48,163 nt of DNA from Euprymna scolopes (GCA_024364805.1 CM044499.1:88867863-88916025), one strand, 5' to 3'; shown: positions 22,470 through 33,189, numbered from the stretch's first letter. Numbers and translations: made by a program. The notes: a model not told the origin generated them from the sequence alone.

Positions 22470-23800
22470 TCATGTGGGTATTTCTGTAGCAGAGGAGAAG
22501 TTTATCAAAGCACATCTCGTTAAACTGCTTGTAAAACAAATACAAGGCAGAACATTGCAGTGATGGGACAAGGGCTGGAGCTTGTTAGATAGTGTGGGAC
22601 TGATAAGATTAGAGACTCTTTAGACTTGTGATGTATCAGCCCAGATCTGGCAAGAATACGCAATGCATGGGTCTAACTTTGTAGATATATATATATATAT
22701 GCAAGTGTAACAAGTTTTTATTTAAAAAAAATTTTTTTTTTTAGCTCGCAACAGCCTAAGCAATATCTCTGATGTATTTATTCCAATTTGTGTTACCTGT
22801 GGATGTTAGACCAAAATTTTTGAATGATGGATCCGCAGTTATGGTGCTATTAGCCATGACAATCCATGATAGAAAAGGTTTCTTATAATTGTTAAAGTAA
22901 AGTAGTATTAAATGTTACCATCCATTTATGTCCGCATTCCACTATGGACTGGATGTCATTTTCTAAAATTCAGTCATTGTCTTGGATATGTGTGTATTCA
23001 TTATTTTCCCACAGGATGAGAATAGTGTGGTGTCATCAACAACGGCATCTGGGAGGTTGTTTATGCAAATTGTAAATAACAGCCCAACGATCAAACCCTG
23101 TGGACACGCACACATTATGGCCATCAAGGACAAGCTGGATCTTTCTTTTGAGTTAGAAGAATATGATTTTATTAAATATTCGTCCAGTAATACTGTACAA
23201 AATAATTTTCATGAGAAGACCTTCATGTCAAACCTTGTAGAGTGGTTTTAATTTGGTGTTACCGTCCTAATTTCACAAGCTTTGTCCAATATATGGTAAA
23301 TGAATTCTAAGATGATTGTTAGAATGTCTTTAGTAGAATGGGATTGCCTAAACCCATGTTGTTGATCAGAAGTTTTGCATTAACAAGATTTTAAACTATT
23401 GTGAGTTTTGGGGAAAGCAGGCAGACTGATATGACTAATTTTGCAAATCGGTTGTTTCACCAGAATTCTTGAACAATAACGCAATGGATTCATTATAGTT
23501 TGAAAATGATGGGATCAGCTCAGCCGAGCATTTCTTTCAAACTATAGCAAGGATAAGATTAGGCTTGCATGTTTTGGCCTCTAAGTGTTTTTTTTTTTTT
23601 TTTTTTTTTTTTTAATGATATTCTGGACTTTAGAAGGGATGATTATCAAATCATCTAGTGTGGCTTCAGTCCACAGTGGTAAGTTTGGTAGAGAGTGATT
23701 TGTGGAGTCCAAGGTGTTCAAGGCGAACCGTTAGGCAAGCAGTTTAGTCTTATCAGTTACCATACAGGCGACATCATGGTGGGTGGATAATAGAATGTTA
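22470..23800 (-). mobile_element. CR1-like LINE, internal part, decayed
   Basis: The minus strand can be followed beside the copy at 4794-6505, from the C-terminal region (near 22480) through the RT domain to about 23800. It extends further 5' than that copy: near 23700 the complement reads LTDKTKLLAKRF, the linker before the RT. Stops and frameshifts are numerous, and a plus-strand frame at 22982-23251 is only its antisense shadow. A T-run at 23590-23613 and a short (TA)n at 22686-22700 interrupt it. No A tail is seen, so the 3' end is missing. Confidence 0.75.
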
Positions 23801-24189
23801 ACTGCTCATTATTCATCACACTATTATTCAATTTCAATCATCTAATAATATTCTTCATTATTCAATCTATAAGCCTTATCCTTGAATGGATTTGGTAAGT
23901 GGTAACTCATTAAAAAATAATCTGTTAATGTATGTATGAGGAACAGTCTCTACCAAACTACTCTGGTAAGTTTTGATCTACAGACTTGAAACTCTGAATA
24001 TAAGGAATTCAGACCTATAGGACAAATTCTATTTGGTTTTTAACCAGTAAAAATAGCTGCTAAAAGGTCAAAATTGATAAAATTGGAACTTGGCAGGCGT
24101 AACTTGACTTAAACTGCTTCTCTACACATGTGCAAATATACATTTATACATTAATGTTGGTCAATTTTGGCATTGTGATATTCATCTGT

Positions 24190-24400
24190 TAGTGGCTCAA
24201 ATGGTAACTAATAATGCTGGAGTACTAGATGTTTTGGTTTCGGTTCTAGCTGATGGTACCCATGTCATTTTTATTCACTTTTGAAATCACTACTATATAT
24301 TTGGTACAATATAATAATCAATAGAGTATTAGCTCTATAATAATGTGGAATCTGCATAAATTAAAATATAATCTTTAAGCATATAGTAAAAACAATGAAA
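24190..24400 (+). repeat. SINE-like repeat, copy 1
   Basis: It shares TGTTTTGGTTTCG, TTCTA, CTGATGG and GAAATCTGCATGAATTAAAAT-type words with 25960-26100. TGGCTCAAATGG and GGTTCTAGC roughly fit tRNA-type boxes A and B, so a tRNA-derived SINE is plausible but unproven. Confidence 0.4.
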
Positions 24401-25049
24401 ACTTAAATTAAAAATGGATTTTATTTGAATGTAATTAATTTTTAGGTATAATCTTAAAATAATAATGATAAATTGAGGGAGAGGAGGTCATCTGTTTTTC
24501 TATGAATAGAAATTTTGAAAATAATTTTTCCACCAAAAATCTACTCCCTCTTCAACATTTTCATTTGAAAAGAGAATGAATAAAAACATACAAACAGAAA
24601 TTATGTGGAACAATATTGAGATTAGAAAAAACATTAATGGACAAACATTGACTTTAAAATATATGTAAATCGATTTGTATCTTTAAAACCCAAGTATATT
24701 AATTGCAAAATTATCCTAAATTTTTTTTATGAACACTGGTTGGCATACATGAGTTTAATCGAGTTTTAAACATGCATTTATTTATCTTCTTGAAATGCAA
24801 ATAACATTAAAATCTAACTATTTCACTATAAAATAAAAACGAAATCTGGTAATCGAATATTATAGTATAATAATATAAAATAAATATAACTTAGCATATT
24901 TAAAATCAAGCAATTTCAAATACACCAGCTGGTGTTCCCTCTCTCCCAAAAAAGAATCGATAAAACTTTTAGTTTTGTTGTAACACTACCTATCTTTAGA
25001 TATAAATTGATTTAAAATATTTTACAGCTTATTTAAAAAAAAAAGTTTT
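24401..25049. other. Intron sequence, nothing recognised
   Basis: AT-rich DNA without supported features between the SINE-like repeat and the next LINE fragment. Confidence 0.5.
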
Positions 25050-25660
25050 TTTAAATTCTTTTTCACCATCACCAGAAAAAAGCATAAGCGTAAGGGACTA
25101 CTTTGAGAGGAACCAGATTTATTGGGGCAACCTGGATAGGAAGTTAGGCAGCAAGGTATTTGCATTACATTTCTGCAGGTTGGTATGGTCAGGAGAAAAA
25201 GAAGTGAAAGCAAATGATTCAAGGAAAGAAGCTATTAGAGTAAGAAATCTTCCAGTATATAAGGATTGCTACTCTGAAGAGGTGCGATTTTGCTACTAAT
25301 CGGGTGTGTTGAGTATGATGAGGCGGGCGTACAAGTGCATTAAGCTCATTTGAGCACATCCTGTGGAAGTACTTGTAAAACAACATGGGGATGTTGCAGG
25401 GGTTGGATCTTGACAGATAATGCGGAACTTATTAAGTTAGAAATTCTCTTTTGCACCCTGTTGGTGCACCAGTCCAGATGTGGCAACAATATTCTGTCCA
25501 TATGTGAATGCTGACTTTATAGAGATATAGGATACTCGTGGGTGTAAGAAGCTTTCTAGTCTGGTAGAGTATGACTGTCTCTTTTGTGGACGCCTTGGAT
25601 CATTTTCTATGTACTTATTCAGATAGCCATGCAGAAATTGAGGGGATCTTCAATCAACAT
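25050..25660 (-). mobile_element. CR1-like LINE 3' part, decayed
   Basis: Minus-strand relative of 4794-6505 covering the C-terminal tail of ORF2: it follows that copy from GGCAGCAAG and GTACTTGTA to TTCTGTCCATATGTGAATG. Several stops and deletions break the frame. It is cut near 25640, before the RT core. Confidence 0.7.
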
Positions 25661-25959
25661 ATCCTCCAACTCCCTAAATGCTAATAGTTTTTTTTTTATG
25701 ATCAGTGAGTTTGTGATGTTTCAGTATTTTTACATTTATATAAATAAAACAGTGTGTGTGTGAAAAGAATGGTTTATAACGAGTAAAATCTTTGTTTGGA
25801 TGAATAACGCATACAGACATACACCAGCAAGTTAAAATGCAAACTGTTCATTTCAACTTGCAGACATATTTTTACTTTTCTCTGTGCATGGCCAAAGTCA
25901 ATTTATTTCAAGTCATTTAATATTAACTCTTTCTTACCTATCTCTTGATATCTATATTG

Positions 25960-26100
25960 GTAGGATACTCGGTTGAAGCACTAAATGTTTTGGTTTCGAT
26001 TCTAACTGATGGCACCTAAGACATTTTTTAAACTTTTGAAATCATTATAGGTACAATGCGAAATCTGCATGAATTAAAATAATATTTAAGCACTTTTCAC
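25960..26100 (+). repeat. SINE-like repeat, copy 2
   Basis: Second copy of the repeat at 24190-24400, slightly shorter. Confidence 0.4.
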
Positions 26101-26213
26101 GACCTGGCAAGGTCGGACTAGTCAATATATTACATATGTAAAAAGGACTTCTTAAGTTGCTCTTCTTTGCACTACAAATTTCACAATCCCTTTCATATGA
26201 CGTTTCTAAATTT

Positions 26214-26530
26214 TTGAGATGAGGATTGTTTATTTGTATTATTATTCATCGGACTACTGTTCTCATCTTGAGTGTGATTTTCACAATGTTCCGGTCGATA
26301 TAACCTCCGACCTTTTTCAGGTGTATCTTGTCGAACTCGGGAATGTTTCTGTCAAACTCGGGAATTTCGAGTGGAACCCTTTATTTACTTCACAGGGGTA
26401 GTGTGCTCTTGTTTGGTCAGCCATGACTGGATAAAAGTCCTAATGTATATTTCGGAGAATATCACTTTTACAATTGATTTTTCCCAGTACTCTAACCATT
26501 GCGCCACGGGTCCTTGCGGACAATAGATAG
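26214..26530 (-). repeat. Left inverted arm: tRNA/hammerhead-like unit
   Basis: Read on the minus strand: a head with box A complementary to CCATTGCGCCA (near 26499), an A/T-rich middle, and the tail CTGAAAA-AGGTC-GGAGGTTATATC-GACC-GGAAC (26320-26289). GGTC/GACC gives helix II of a hammerhead; GGAA replaces the usual GAAA. Confidence 0.6.
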
Positions 26531-26677
26531 TACGAATTTTAGGAGCCTTAAACCTACTTTTTATTTCTAGTTGTAAATATCACCATTTATTACTAATTAT
26601 TACTATATATTAATGCATATCTATCTCTATACTTATTACTTGTATATATTAATGTTTTTACTCATTACTTGTATATA

Positions 26678-27130
26678 TTATCTATTGTTTATAATTACTG
26701 GTTCCCATATCGTATTGAATTCTATACTATGTCTACTTAGCAGTTGGTTATTCCTCAGCATATGTGCTGCTTCTTTCAGTTGTCTTACTCTCCACTGTTC
26801 GACTCTGTCTATAATTTTTACTTCATCCCATAATGGTAGATGGTTTCCCTTTTCTTTCCAGATATGGTCAGTTATACCTGACTTTTCAGTCTCTCCACGT
26901 ACTACGGCTTTTTGTTGTTCTTCAAACTGTGCTTTCAACGGACGACACGTTTCACCTCTGTATAGTTTTCCATATTTACATGGGATTTCATATACACAGT
27001 TTTTAGTCATGATTTTTTCTGTAGGGGACTTGACTCTCACAAGTTGTTTCCGGAGAGTTGAATCACTCCTGATGTCATATGGATTACATATTCGTTGAAG
27101 TTTTTCAGACAAGCTCTTCATATATGGCAT
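26678..27130 (-). CDS. Penelope GIY-YIG endonuclease domain
   Basis: A 150-codon open frame, the C-terminal part of the Penelope polyprotein. It has the connecting helices (YMKSLSEKLQRICNPYDIR), then KNCVYEIPCKYGKLYRGETCRPL, where YEIPC and YRGET stand for the GIY and YIG strands. DHIWKEKGNHLPLWDEVKII and RQLKEAAHM follow, with the conserved Glu of the family. This domain nicks DNA for target-primed insertion in the known elements. The frame continues upstream to the RT part with only two TGA stops (near 27180-27200 and 27290), both where a CGA Arg codon would fit, so decay by CpG deamination is likely. Confidence 0.8.
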   Translation of the reverse strand: MPYMKSLSEKLQRICNPYDIRSDSTLRKQLVRVKSPTEKIMTKNCVYEIPCKYGKLYRGETCRPLKAQFEEQQKAVVRGETEKSGITDHIWKEKGNHLPLWDEVKIIDRVEQWRVRQLKEAAHMLRNNQLLSRHSIEFNTIWEPVIINNR

Positions 27131-27289
27131 GCAAACTGTGGTAAGTTTCTGAGTGGTGTTCTTTTGTATTTGGTCCAGATTTCTTGGAGCTCATGTCACG
27201 CTCTCTGGATAGTTTTTTCGGTAGAGGTTTTCTCTTAAACTGTTCATCTCCTCTTGATATGCACTGATGTTACTGCATATTGCTTTTGC

Positions 27290-27795
27290 TCAGTGTTGTA
27301 GGCAATGAACGATTCCTTTCTTTACATTATATGGATGGTGGGAGTTGTAGTTTAGATACTGTCCAGTGAAAGTTGGCTTTTGGTATACAGATGACATAAA
27401 CCCCTGATCTGTGCAAGGTATCAGCACATCTAGGAACGATAATTTATTGTTATTTTCTTTTTCCATTGTGAACTGTATAGTTGGACGGATCGAGTTCACA
27501 TGATCAAGTAATGTTTGAACATCTTTCTGATGGGACCAGAATATGAATGTGTCATCTACATATCGCAACCACATTGTTGACTTTAGTGGTGTTGATCCTG
27601 ATGCCATTTCCTCAAAGTATTCTATGTATGCATTTGCCAGTACCGGGGACAATGGTGATCCCATCGCCAGACCGTCTTGCCGATATATATCAGATCTCAT
27701 CACGAAGTATGTAGTTTCTACACAGAAGGTCAACATCTCCATTATATTGTCAATTGGGATGCAAGTGTGATCTTTTAGTGATACGTCCAATGGTA
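27290..27795 (-). pseudogene. Penelope reverse transcriptase, N-terminally truncated
   Basis: The true coding part runs from about 27795 to 27290. It starts at VSLKDHTCIP in the middle of the RT, then has LTFCVETTYFVM, motif B-like GLAMGSPLSPVLANAY, and motif C WLRYVDDTFIFW with the catalytic YVDD. KLSFLDV and YQKPTFTGQYLNYNSHHP, both Penelope hallmarks, follow. The open frame extends to 27907 into the right arm, where residues no longer resemble RT. Motif A is missing, so the enzyme is dead. It would have been read together with the endonuclease part at 26678-27130. Confidence 0.85.
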
Positions 27796-27904
27796 ATAAG
27801 TATAGAGATAGATATACATTGATAATTAGTAATAAATGGTGATAGTTACAACTAGAAATAAAAAGCAGGTTTAAGGCTCCTAAAATTCGTACTAGAATTG
27901 TCCG

Positions 27905-28235
27905 CAAGGACCCGTGGCGCAGTGGTTAGAATACTGGGAAAAATCAATTGTAAAAGTGATATTTTGAAGGTTCAATCCTCAGTGTAGGCGACCGAAATAT
28001 ACATTTGGACATTAGAACCACTATCCAGTCATGGCTGACTGAACAAGTGCACACTACCCTTGTGAAGTATAAAAAGGGTTCCACTCGAAATTCCGTCCAA
28101 ACTCCCAAGTTCGGCAGAAACATTCCCAAGTTCAACAAGATGCACCTGAAGGTCAGAGGTTAAATCGACCGAAATGTTGTGAAAATCACACTCAAGATGA
28201 GAACAGTAGTTCGATGAATAATAATACAATCTTTC
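27905..28235 (+). repeat. Right inverted arm: tRNA/hammerhead-like unit
   Basis: Box A TGGCGCAGTGG is at 27915-27925 and box B GGTTCAATCC at 27969-27978, a good internal pol III promoter pair 43 bases apart. The tail at 28145-28174 reads CTGA-AGGTC-AGAGGTTAAATC-GACC-GAAAT: helix II and GAAA are kept, but three bases of CTGANGA are lost. This is a mirror copy of the left arm. Confidence 0.65.
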
Positions 28236-28316
28236 ATATTAGTATGAAATATCCCATTTTTCTTGATTGGACTAGACTATTGTGAGCCACACATACAACA
28301 GATGTCTTGGTCCCTG

Positions 28317-28659
28317 GGCCCTGTCGGTGGGGCATTAGAATACGCCGACTGCCCCCCTGCAGAGGGTAAAAGTCCCTCAATGGGGGTCCTGGATATGACT
28401 TTAAACTATATCCAGTGGTGAGGCCCCAGCTTGTGGGCTTTGGGGAGTGTGGAGCCACTCTTTAATTACCATTGCTCCCAGGTCCACTCTGACCCGGAGT
28501 GGTAGTACCTGTTAGGGTCCCAACTATGGGTTAAATAGAAACCGACGTGAAAACAACAAATATATTCTATTAAAAAAATTTTTCTTCCGAATCTTTGTAA
28601 AGCATTAAATAACCCGAAAAGGGTTGATATGCCGTAAAACCAACCAACCAACCAACCAA
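28317..28659 (+). mobile_element. Young retroposon with (CCAA)n tail
   Basis: A 343-bp insert flanked by the perfect 11-base duplication CTTGGTCCCTG (28306-28316 and 28660-28670). It ends in GCCGTAAAA(CCAA)n, a microsatellite tail as seen in RTE-like LINEs and the SINEs they mobilise. The 5' two thirds are GC-rich compared with the surroundings. No coding motif was recognised, so it is either a SINE or the extreme 3' end of a LINE. The exact target duplication suggests a recent insertion. Confidence 0.75.
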
Positions 28660-28689
28660 CTTGGTCCCTGAGATATATAGTGGCCCACT

Positions 28690-29790
28690 GTCAGTGAAGG
28701 TCTTCAACTTGATTCTGTAGTCACCAAGGATGATCTTAGCCTGTCTGGTATATAGATTTGGTGAGAATGGGATAACATATGCATCTATTTCTATTTGTAT
28801 ATGTGTCTGTTGTTTGATTGATATGAATGATAAGAGTTCATGAGAACCTTGTTTTCTCAAGACAATGTTTCTTTGCTTGGGATGCTCTCAAAAGGTGGTT
28901 AGGCTTTCCACGAATGCTGCATGTTTGACCCCTTACTGGTCATTTTAACTGTTCACTGGGTAACTACCACAGCCCATGCAAACTAGAAAGGAATTTGGTT
29001 CAGCAAAGCTATTATCATAGAGAAGATGCTGGTATGAACATCACTTCTAACAGTTTGTATCACACATTTTGCTTGTGGTATGCAGACATCTGAGCTGTTT
29101 ATCAATGAGCTTTGATCTCACAATGCAGATTCAAATGCCTTGAAATGATGGACATTTTATTTGAGAGACCTGAGTGCTCTGGCTTTGTCCAGCCGGTATG
29201 CTTAGAGCATATTTGCTATTTGAACAGAATACTCACAAAGGGTCATAAGGAATTGTAGTCACCACTGAATAAGATAGTTTTGTATTCTCTTCATCTCACA
29301 TTGCGATATAGAGGCAAAAGTGAGATGGTGAACGATGAGGTTGGACCGCTGAGTGACTAATGCTTCAATCATCCTAGGTAGCTTCTTTGAGTCAGTGATG
29401 AAGAATAAAGGGTTGATGGCATTCTGGATAACTCAGCAGAATCGTATAGCTGGATATTGGCTTGAGATGTTTGCATACATGTCATTTCAGTGAACATTTC
29501 TCAAACAATTCTGAATTGTTGTGGGGGCGTGGAGAGCATCATTTTAAGATAGTTTGAGTAGTTTGACTGCTGGTGCCTTAGCAGAAGTTTCCTGAGTGGA
29601 GAGCTCTTTAGCTTGCTTAAGGATGTACAAGGCTTTTCTCGTTGATGTGATCTCTAGCTCTTTCAACATGGCCCGATCTATCATATGTAGATTCTCCTTT
29701 CTCAGCTTCTCATTTGCAAGTGTGACAGTACAGGTTTTGGGATGAGCTGAGATATCTCTGTATTGACAAAGTAATATTCCCAATCTTCAA
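28690..29790 (-). other. Unidentified coding-like tract
   Basis: On the minus strand there are open stretches at 29783-29544 (79 codons: TCTVTLANEKLRKENLHMID, then MLKELEITSTRKALYILKQA) and 28860-28680 (HIQIEIDAYVIPFSP, LYTRQAKIILGDYRIKLKTF). Their composition looks like real protein (charged helix, then beta-rich) and unlike the AT-rich intron around them. The DNA between them has many stops. I do not recognise the family. The region could be a decayed mobile or virus-like element or a processed pseudogene; the young retroposon at 28317 landed beside it. Confidence 0.35.
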
Positions 29791-30479
29791 AAATTTATGC
29801 ACCTTTTACAATGCCATATTGAATTTAATAGTCAGCATTTAATTCTCTGTCTAGTTAAAATACAATAAATAAATAATAGACAGTAAAAAAAATAGGCTGA
29901 AATGTTTCATTCTCTGACTTCTGATTGGCTGCGAGTTAATGAGTGGAAAATATATTAAAAAAAATTCACAATTTGTCAGCATTTTAGCATATTGTTACAA
30001 TCATTTAAATGTTTGCATAGGTGTCTGTTGTATTATATGAATTAACTTATTTCCGTTGCTTAATCTCACCAAATTAAGGTCATCACTTCTAATCTTAATC
30101 CCGCCACAATAAACTGAAAGTGTGATTTCTAATGTTAATTGTATATGACGCCAGGATCATATATAGGACCACCCACTATGTTATAGCACTAAAATATTTA
30201 ATTTATTTGTGTAATATTGAAAAAAGAGAGACATTTAAATATAGAAAAAGTACAACGAATAAATAGAAGAGTTCAAAATGGATCTTGTGTTTACTTTTGT
30301 AACTCTCACTTCCCTTTGTCCTTTTGTTTTCATATTCCATGAATGTTTCTGACAAAAGATGAAGAATTGCTGTTTTCTGTGTTGGAATCTATTCATCTAA
30401 CACTTATTGTTGGCTAGCTTTTAACTTTGAAGCAGTATTTTATTTTTTAACCCATATCCACCATGACGATGATGTATTT
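29791..30479. other. Intron sequence, nothing recognised
   Basis: AT-rich stretch with no supported feature. Confidence 0.45.
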
Positions 30480-30780
30480 AGGGTGCAGTGAGTGTCACAG
30501 GGTGGACAATAACGGGAAGCATCTTACGTTTGTTCTCCATGTGGTCCAATCCAAAGGTTGACAGCAATCAGATTACATGCAGTCATAATTTCTTACATAC
30601 TCAAGCCAGGTTTTCCTTACTCTACCATGCTCTGTAGAGCCTGAGATATCCAGGAGTGTTATGGTGTTGATGTTAGAGATGGCACATTGTATATGACCAG
30701 GGCGCCAAGCACATATGGCCTCCATGATTCTATCAATACCAAGCCAATGATGAAGCAAAGTTGAAGGGGTCCTTTTTTCA
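30480..30780 (-). mobile_element. LINE 3' remnant
   Basis: The minus strand reads WLGIDRIMEAICAWRPGHIQ and HGRVRKTWLEYVRNYDCM, then PLDWTTWR after a stop. GRxRKTWxExVRxD followed by a W-R pair is the usual tail of many LINE ORF2 proteins downstream of the RT. It is a short decayed fragment. Confidence 0.45.
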
Positions 30781-30909
30781 GTTTACATACATAAATACAT
30801 TTATATTTAAAGTTTTGTTATCGGAACTCTCTAGCATGTACACATCAGTTTAGAAAAGTCTATATAATCTTCTTCATATACATACCTTATGCACATAAAA
30901 TTAAACTAT

Positions 30910-32750
30910 GAAGGGATGAGCAAGAGAATGAAATCTTCAGGATAGCTAAACAGATAACAAAGGCAAATATGGATATAGTTGGAGAGAAGTGCATTCAAAA
31001 TGACAATGGAGTGTTAGAAATAAACAAGGATATTTGAAAATGCTATCATGAAAAATTGTTGAACACTGAGTTTTTATGGAACCATGGAAATCTAGAAATT
31101 GCAGATGCAGTATCTTGTGCAGGAGAAATAATACAGGAAACTGAATAAAATGAAGAGTAAGGTTGCCCTCAAGTGTTGTAGAAATGTTGAAGGTGATGCA
31201 GGTGAAACAGGCATTGATATGATTGCAGACTTGACAAATATGATCATAAAAGATGTTATCTTGAAAGACTGGCAACTTAGTACAATTGTGAATTGTTACA
31301 AGGGTAAAAGAAAAGCATTAGATGGAAATAATTTCAGAAGGACAAAAATCGATAGATTAGCTCCTGAAAGTGATTGAAAGAATAATTGAGCAGCAAATAA
31401 GAAGTCATATAAGCATAGATGAAAAGCAGTTTGATTTTATGCTGAGACAAATGCAAGAGGAGTACTTTGATAATAAGAGCTTGTATCTTGCCTTTGTAAA
31501 TCCAGAGAAAACTTATGACAGTGCCAACAAACGTTGCTTGATAAGTTTTACATAAACTAGGAGCAACCAAGTAGTGCGTGAAGATTGTTCAAGCAATATA
31601 CAGAAATGCTCAGTCATGCTAGTATTAACAGCACATTTAGTAACAGCTTTAATTAGAAATACACACGAACGATAAAATGCTTTGGATAATCAGATTTCAA
31701 GAGGTCCTGCTAAAATCGTCATATTTTAAATACTAAAGCACTTTAAGTCCTCAAAATACAACTGTTTTGTTCGGAAATGAATATACTTTTGAATGAATTA
31801 ATAAATAGTAACGTACATTATATATTTTAAGTTTTAAGCAAATAAAGTGATAAAAATGTGAACATCATAAAACAGAGTTTTCGGTAAAGTTTTGTAAAGA
31901 CCGCCTCCTGATTTGTAAATGAAAAAGTAGTGTCAAAAAATGTGACAAAACGTATACGGTCATAAAGAAGGAAAATATCCAAATATGTGAGGAACAAAAA
32001 TAGTCATAATTTCCTTAATTTTAATCGGATTTAAAAAATTTAAAGATTCTTCCTTAGCTCATTAAACTTTTCCTATGTGTGCAATTATTGAAATATTTTA
32101 AACCATTTCACTTTTTTCATGTGTATTGCTACTTTAATGTGAAAATAGTAGATCAGTAGCGCTATGACAACAGCATATTCTTTTCATTGTTTTGACTCTC
32201 GAGTATATATCCGAGACAGACACAGTTAATCAACTGAGAACCACATCACTCTATATAAAAGCATATAAGATATCAACGGATACACACTCGAGAGTCAAAA
32301 CAATGAAAAGAATATGCGGTTGTCCTAGCCCTATAGATCAGGGCTTTATACTAAGTCTGTTGCTTTTCATCTGTGCCTTAGAAAAACTGACAAGGGAGTT
32401 TTGTATGGGTTGTCTAGAAGAGATGCTGTATGCTGATGACTTGGTGCTTTTCTATGAATCAATAGAAGACCAACTTGTTCAGTTATAGACTTTGAATCTG
32501 GACAATATAGGGAGGTATGTGCAGAACAGGAGACTTTGATAGTATGGCCACATAAATGAGAAGCCGTCTTAGTAGATGTAGAACAATTGAGGTAGCAGTG
32601 TTAGTTCACAGGGAGGGGGAGGCCAAGAAAAATATGGGAGGAAGTGATAAAAATGGATGAGAAAAAGTATAAATGAAGACCTGGACAGAGATAGGTTAAT
32701 TTGGAAGTCAATTTTTTAAGCCACTCAACATATGCCAGCATGTAAAATGG
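30910..32750 (+). mobile_element. RTE-like LINE, decayed
   Basis: The plus strand carries, in order: DIVGEKCIQNDNGVLEINKD (near 30970), YHEKLLNTEF (31050), the RT opening GIDMIADLTNMIIKDVILKDW (31213-31273), STIVNCYKGK (31281-31310), IERIIEQQIRSHISIDEKQFDFM (31372-31440) and SLYLAFVNPEKTYDSAN (motif A, 31484-31530). After a foreign or rearranged stretch (about 31655-32320) come DQGFILSLLLF (motif B), EMLYADDLVLF (motif C, near 32420) and a 3' tail GRPRKIWEEVIKMDEKK (near 32615). The order and wording fit a common invertebrate RTE-type LINE. It is broken by several stops and the insertion. Confidence 0.75.
32173..32317. repeat. Perfect 32-bp inverted repeat
   Basis: Positions 32173-32204 and 32286-32317 are exact inverted complements (core GACTCTCGAGT / ACTCGAGAGTC), with an 81-base spacer. 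The right arm directly precedes the point where the LINE reverse transcriptase resumes. Perfect identity inside an otherwise decayed element points to a recent inverted duplication or the tip of an inserted element. Confidence 0.9.
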
Positions 32751-32783
32751 ACATTAAAGCAGGCTTTGTTAAAATGTCATTTA

Positions 32784-32806
32784 CTAGCTGTACGTTGCCC
32801 AGGTGA
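32784..32806 (-). mobile_element. Helitron 3' end candidate
   Basis: The complement reads CACCTGGGCAACGTACAGCTAG followed by T. CTAG-T and the GGGCAACG word fit the Helitron 3' style, but the hairpin is decayed. The rest of the element was not delimited. Confidence 0.35.
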
Positions 32807-33189
32807 TTAAAAAAATTTTTTTTTTTTCATTTTTCCACTTTGTTTTCTTTTTAAATTGCAGAAATACTTTCAAACATGACATTTTCAAAACATGCATGAT
32901 TTCAATAGATATATCTGATTAATAGTAAATGTAAAAAAAAAAAAATATCAGTATATACTTAATGAAGTGATAAATAACATGCACATGTGAAGTTGTCTTG
33001 TAATTTATTAATATTGAAGCTAAAAGTAGGCTGATAAATAAATAGAGATGCTGACAAATATAAGGAAGGCATGTTAAGGAAAGAATGCTGAATAATAATG
33101 AATAGAATTTTTGAAAATTTTACACCAATTCGTTTTTGATTTCAATGAATATTCAATTAATCTAATATATAAAATTAAGGCCTGACCAC

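Larger units (their letters stand above)
26214..28235 (-). mobile_element. Penelope-like element with inverted arms
   Basis: A Penelope-type retroelement on the minus strand. Its core holds part of the reverse transcriptase and a GIY-YIG endonuclease domain. It is flanked by inverted arms of about 430 bases (26214-26650 and 27785-28235). Each arm contains a tRNA-like head, a middle part and a hammerhead-like tail, and the outer ends (ATTATTATTCATCG and its complement) match. Penelope elements are known to carry terminal repeats in direct or inverted order and hammerhead motifs, which fits. The RT is truncated at its N-terminal side by the right arm, so the copy is not autonomous. Confidence 0.8.

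Noticed and set aside
22982-23251. Plus-strand frame of 89 codons
   Set aside because: It lies antisense to the decayed CR1-like LINE and shows no motif of its own.
26613-27098. Plus-strand frame of 161 codons
   Set aside because: It is the antisense of the Penelope endonuclease frame, which has clear domain motifs; the plus frame has none.
30150-30185. Third LTR end (CCACCCACTATGTTATA)
   Set aside because: It resembles the end at 16118 over about 15 bases only, with no further similarity.
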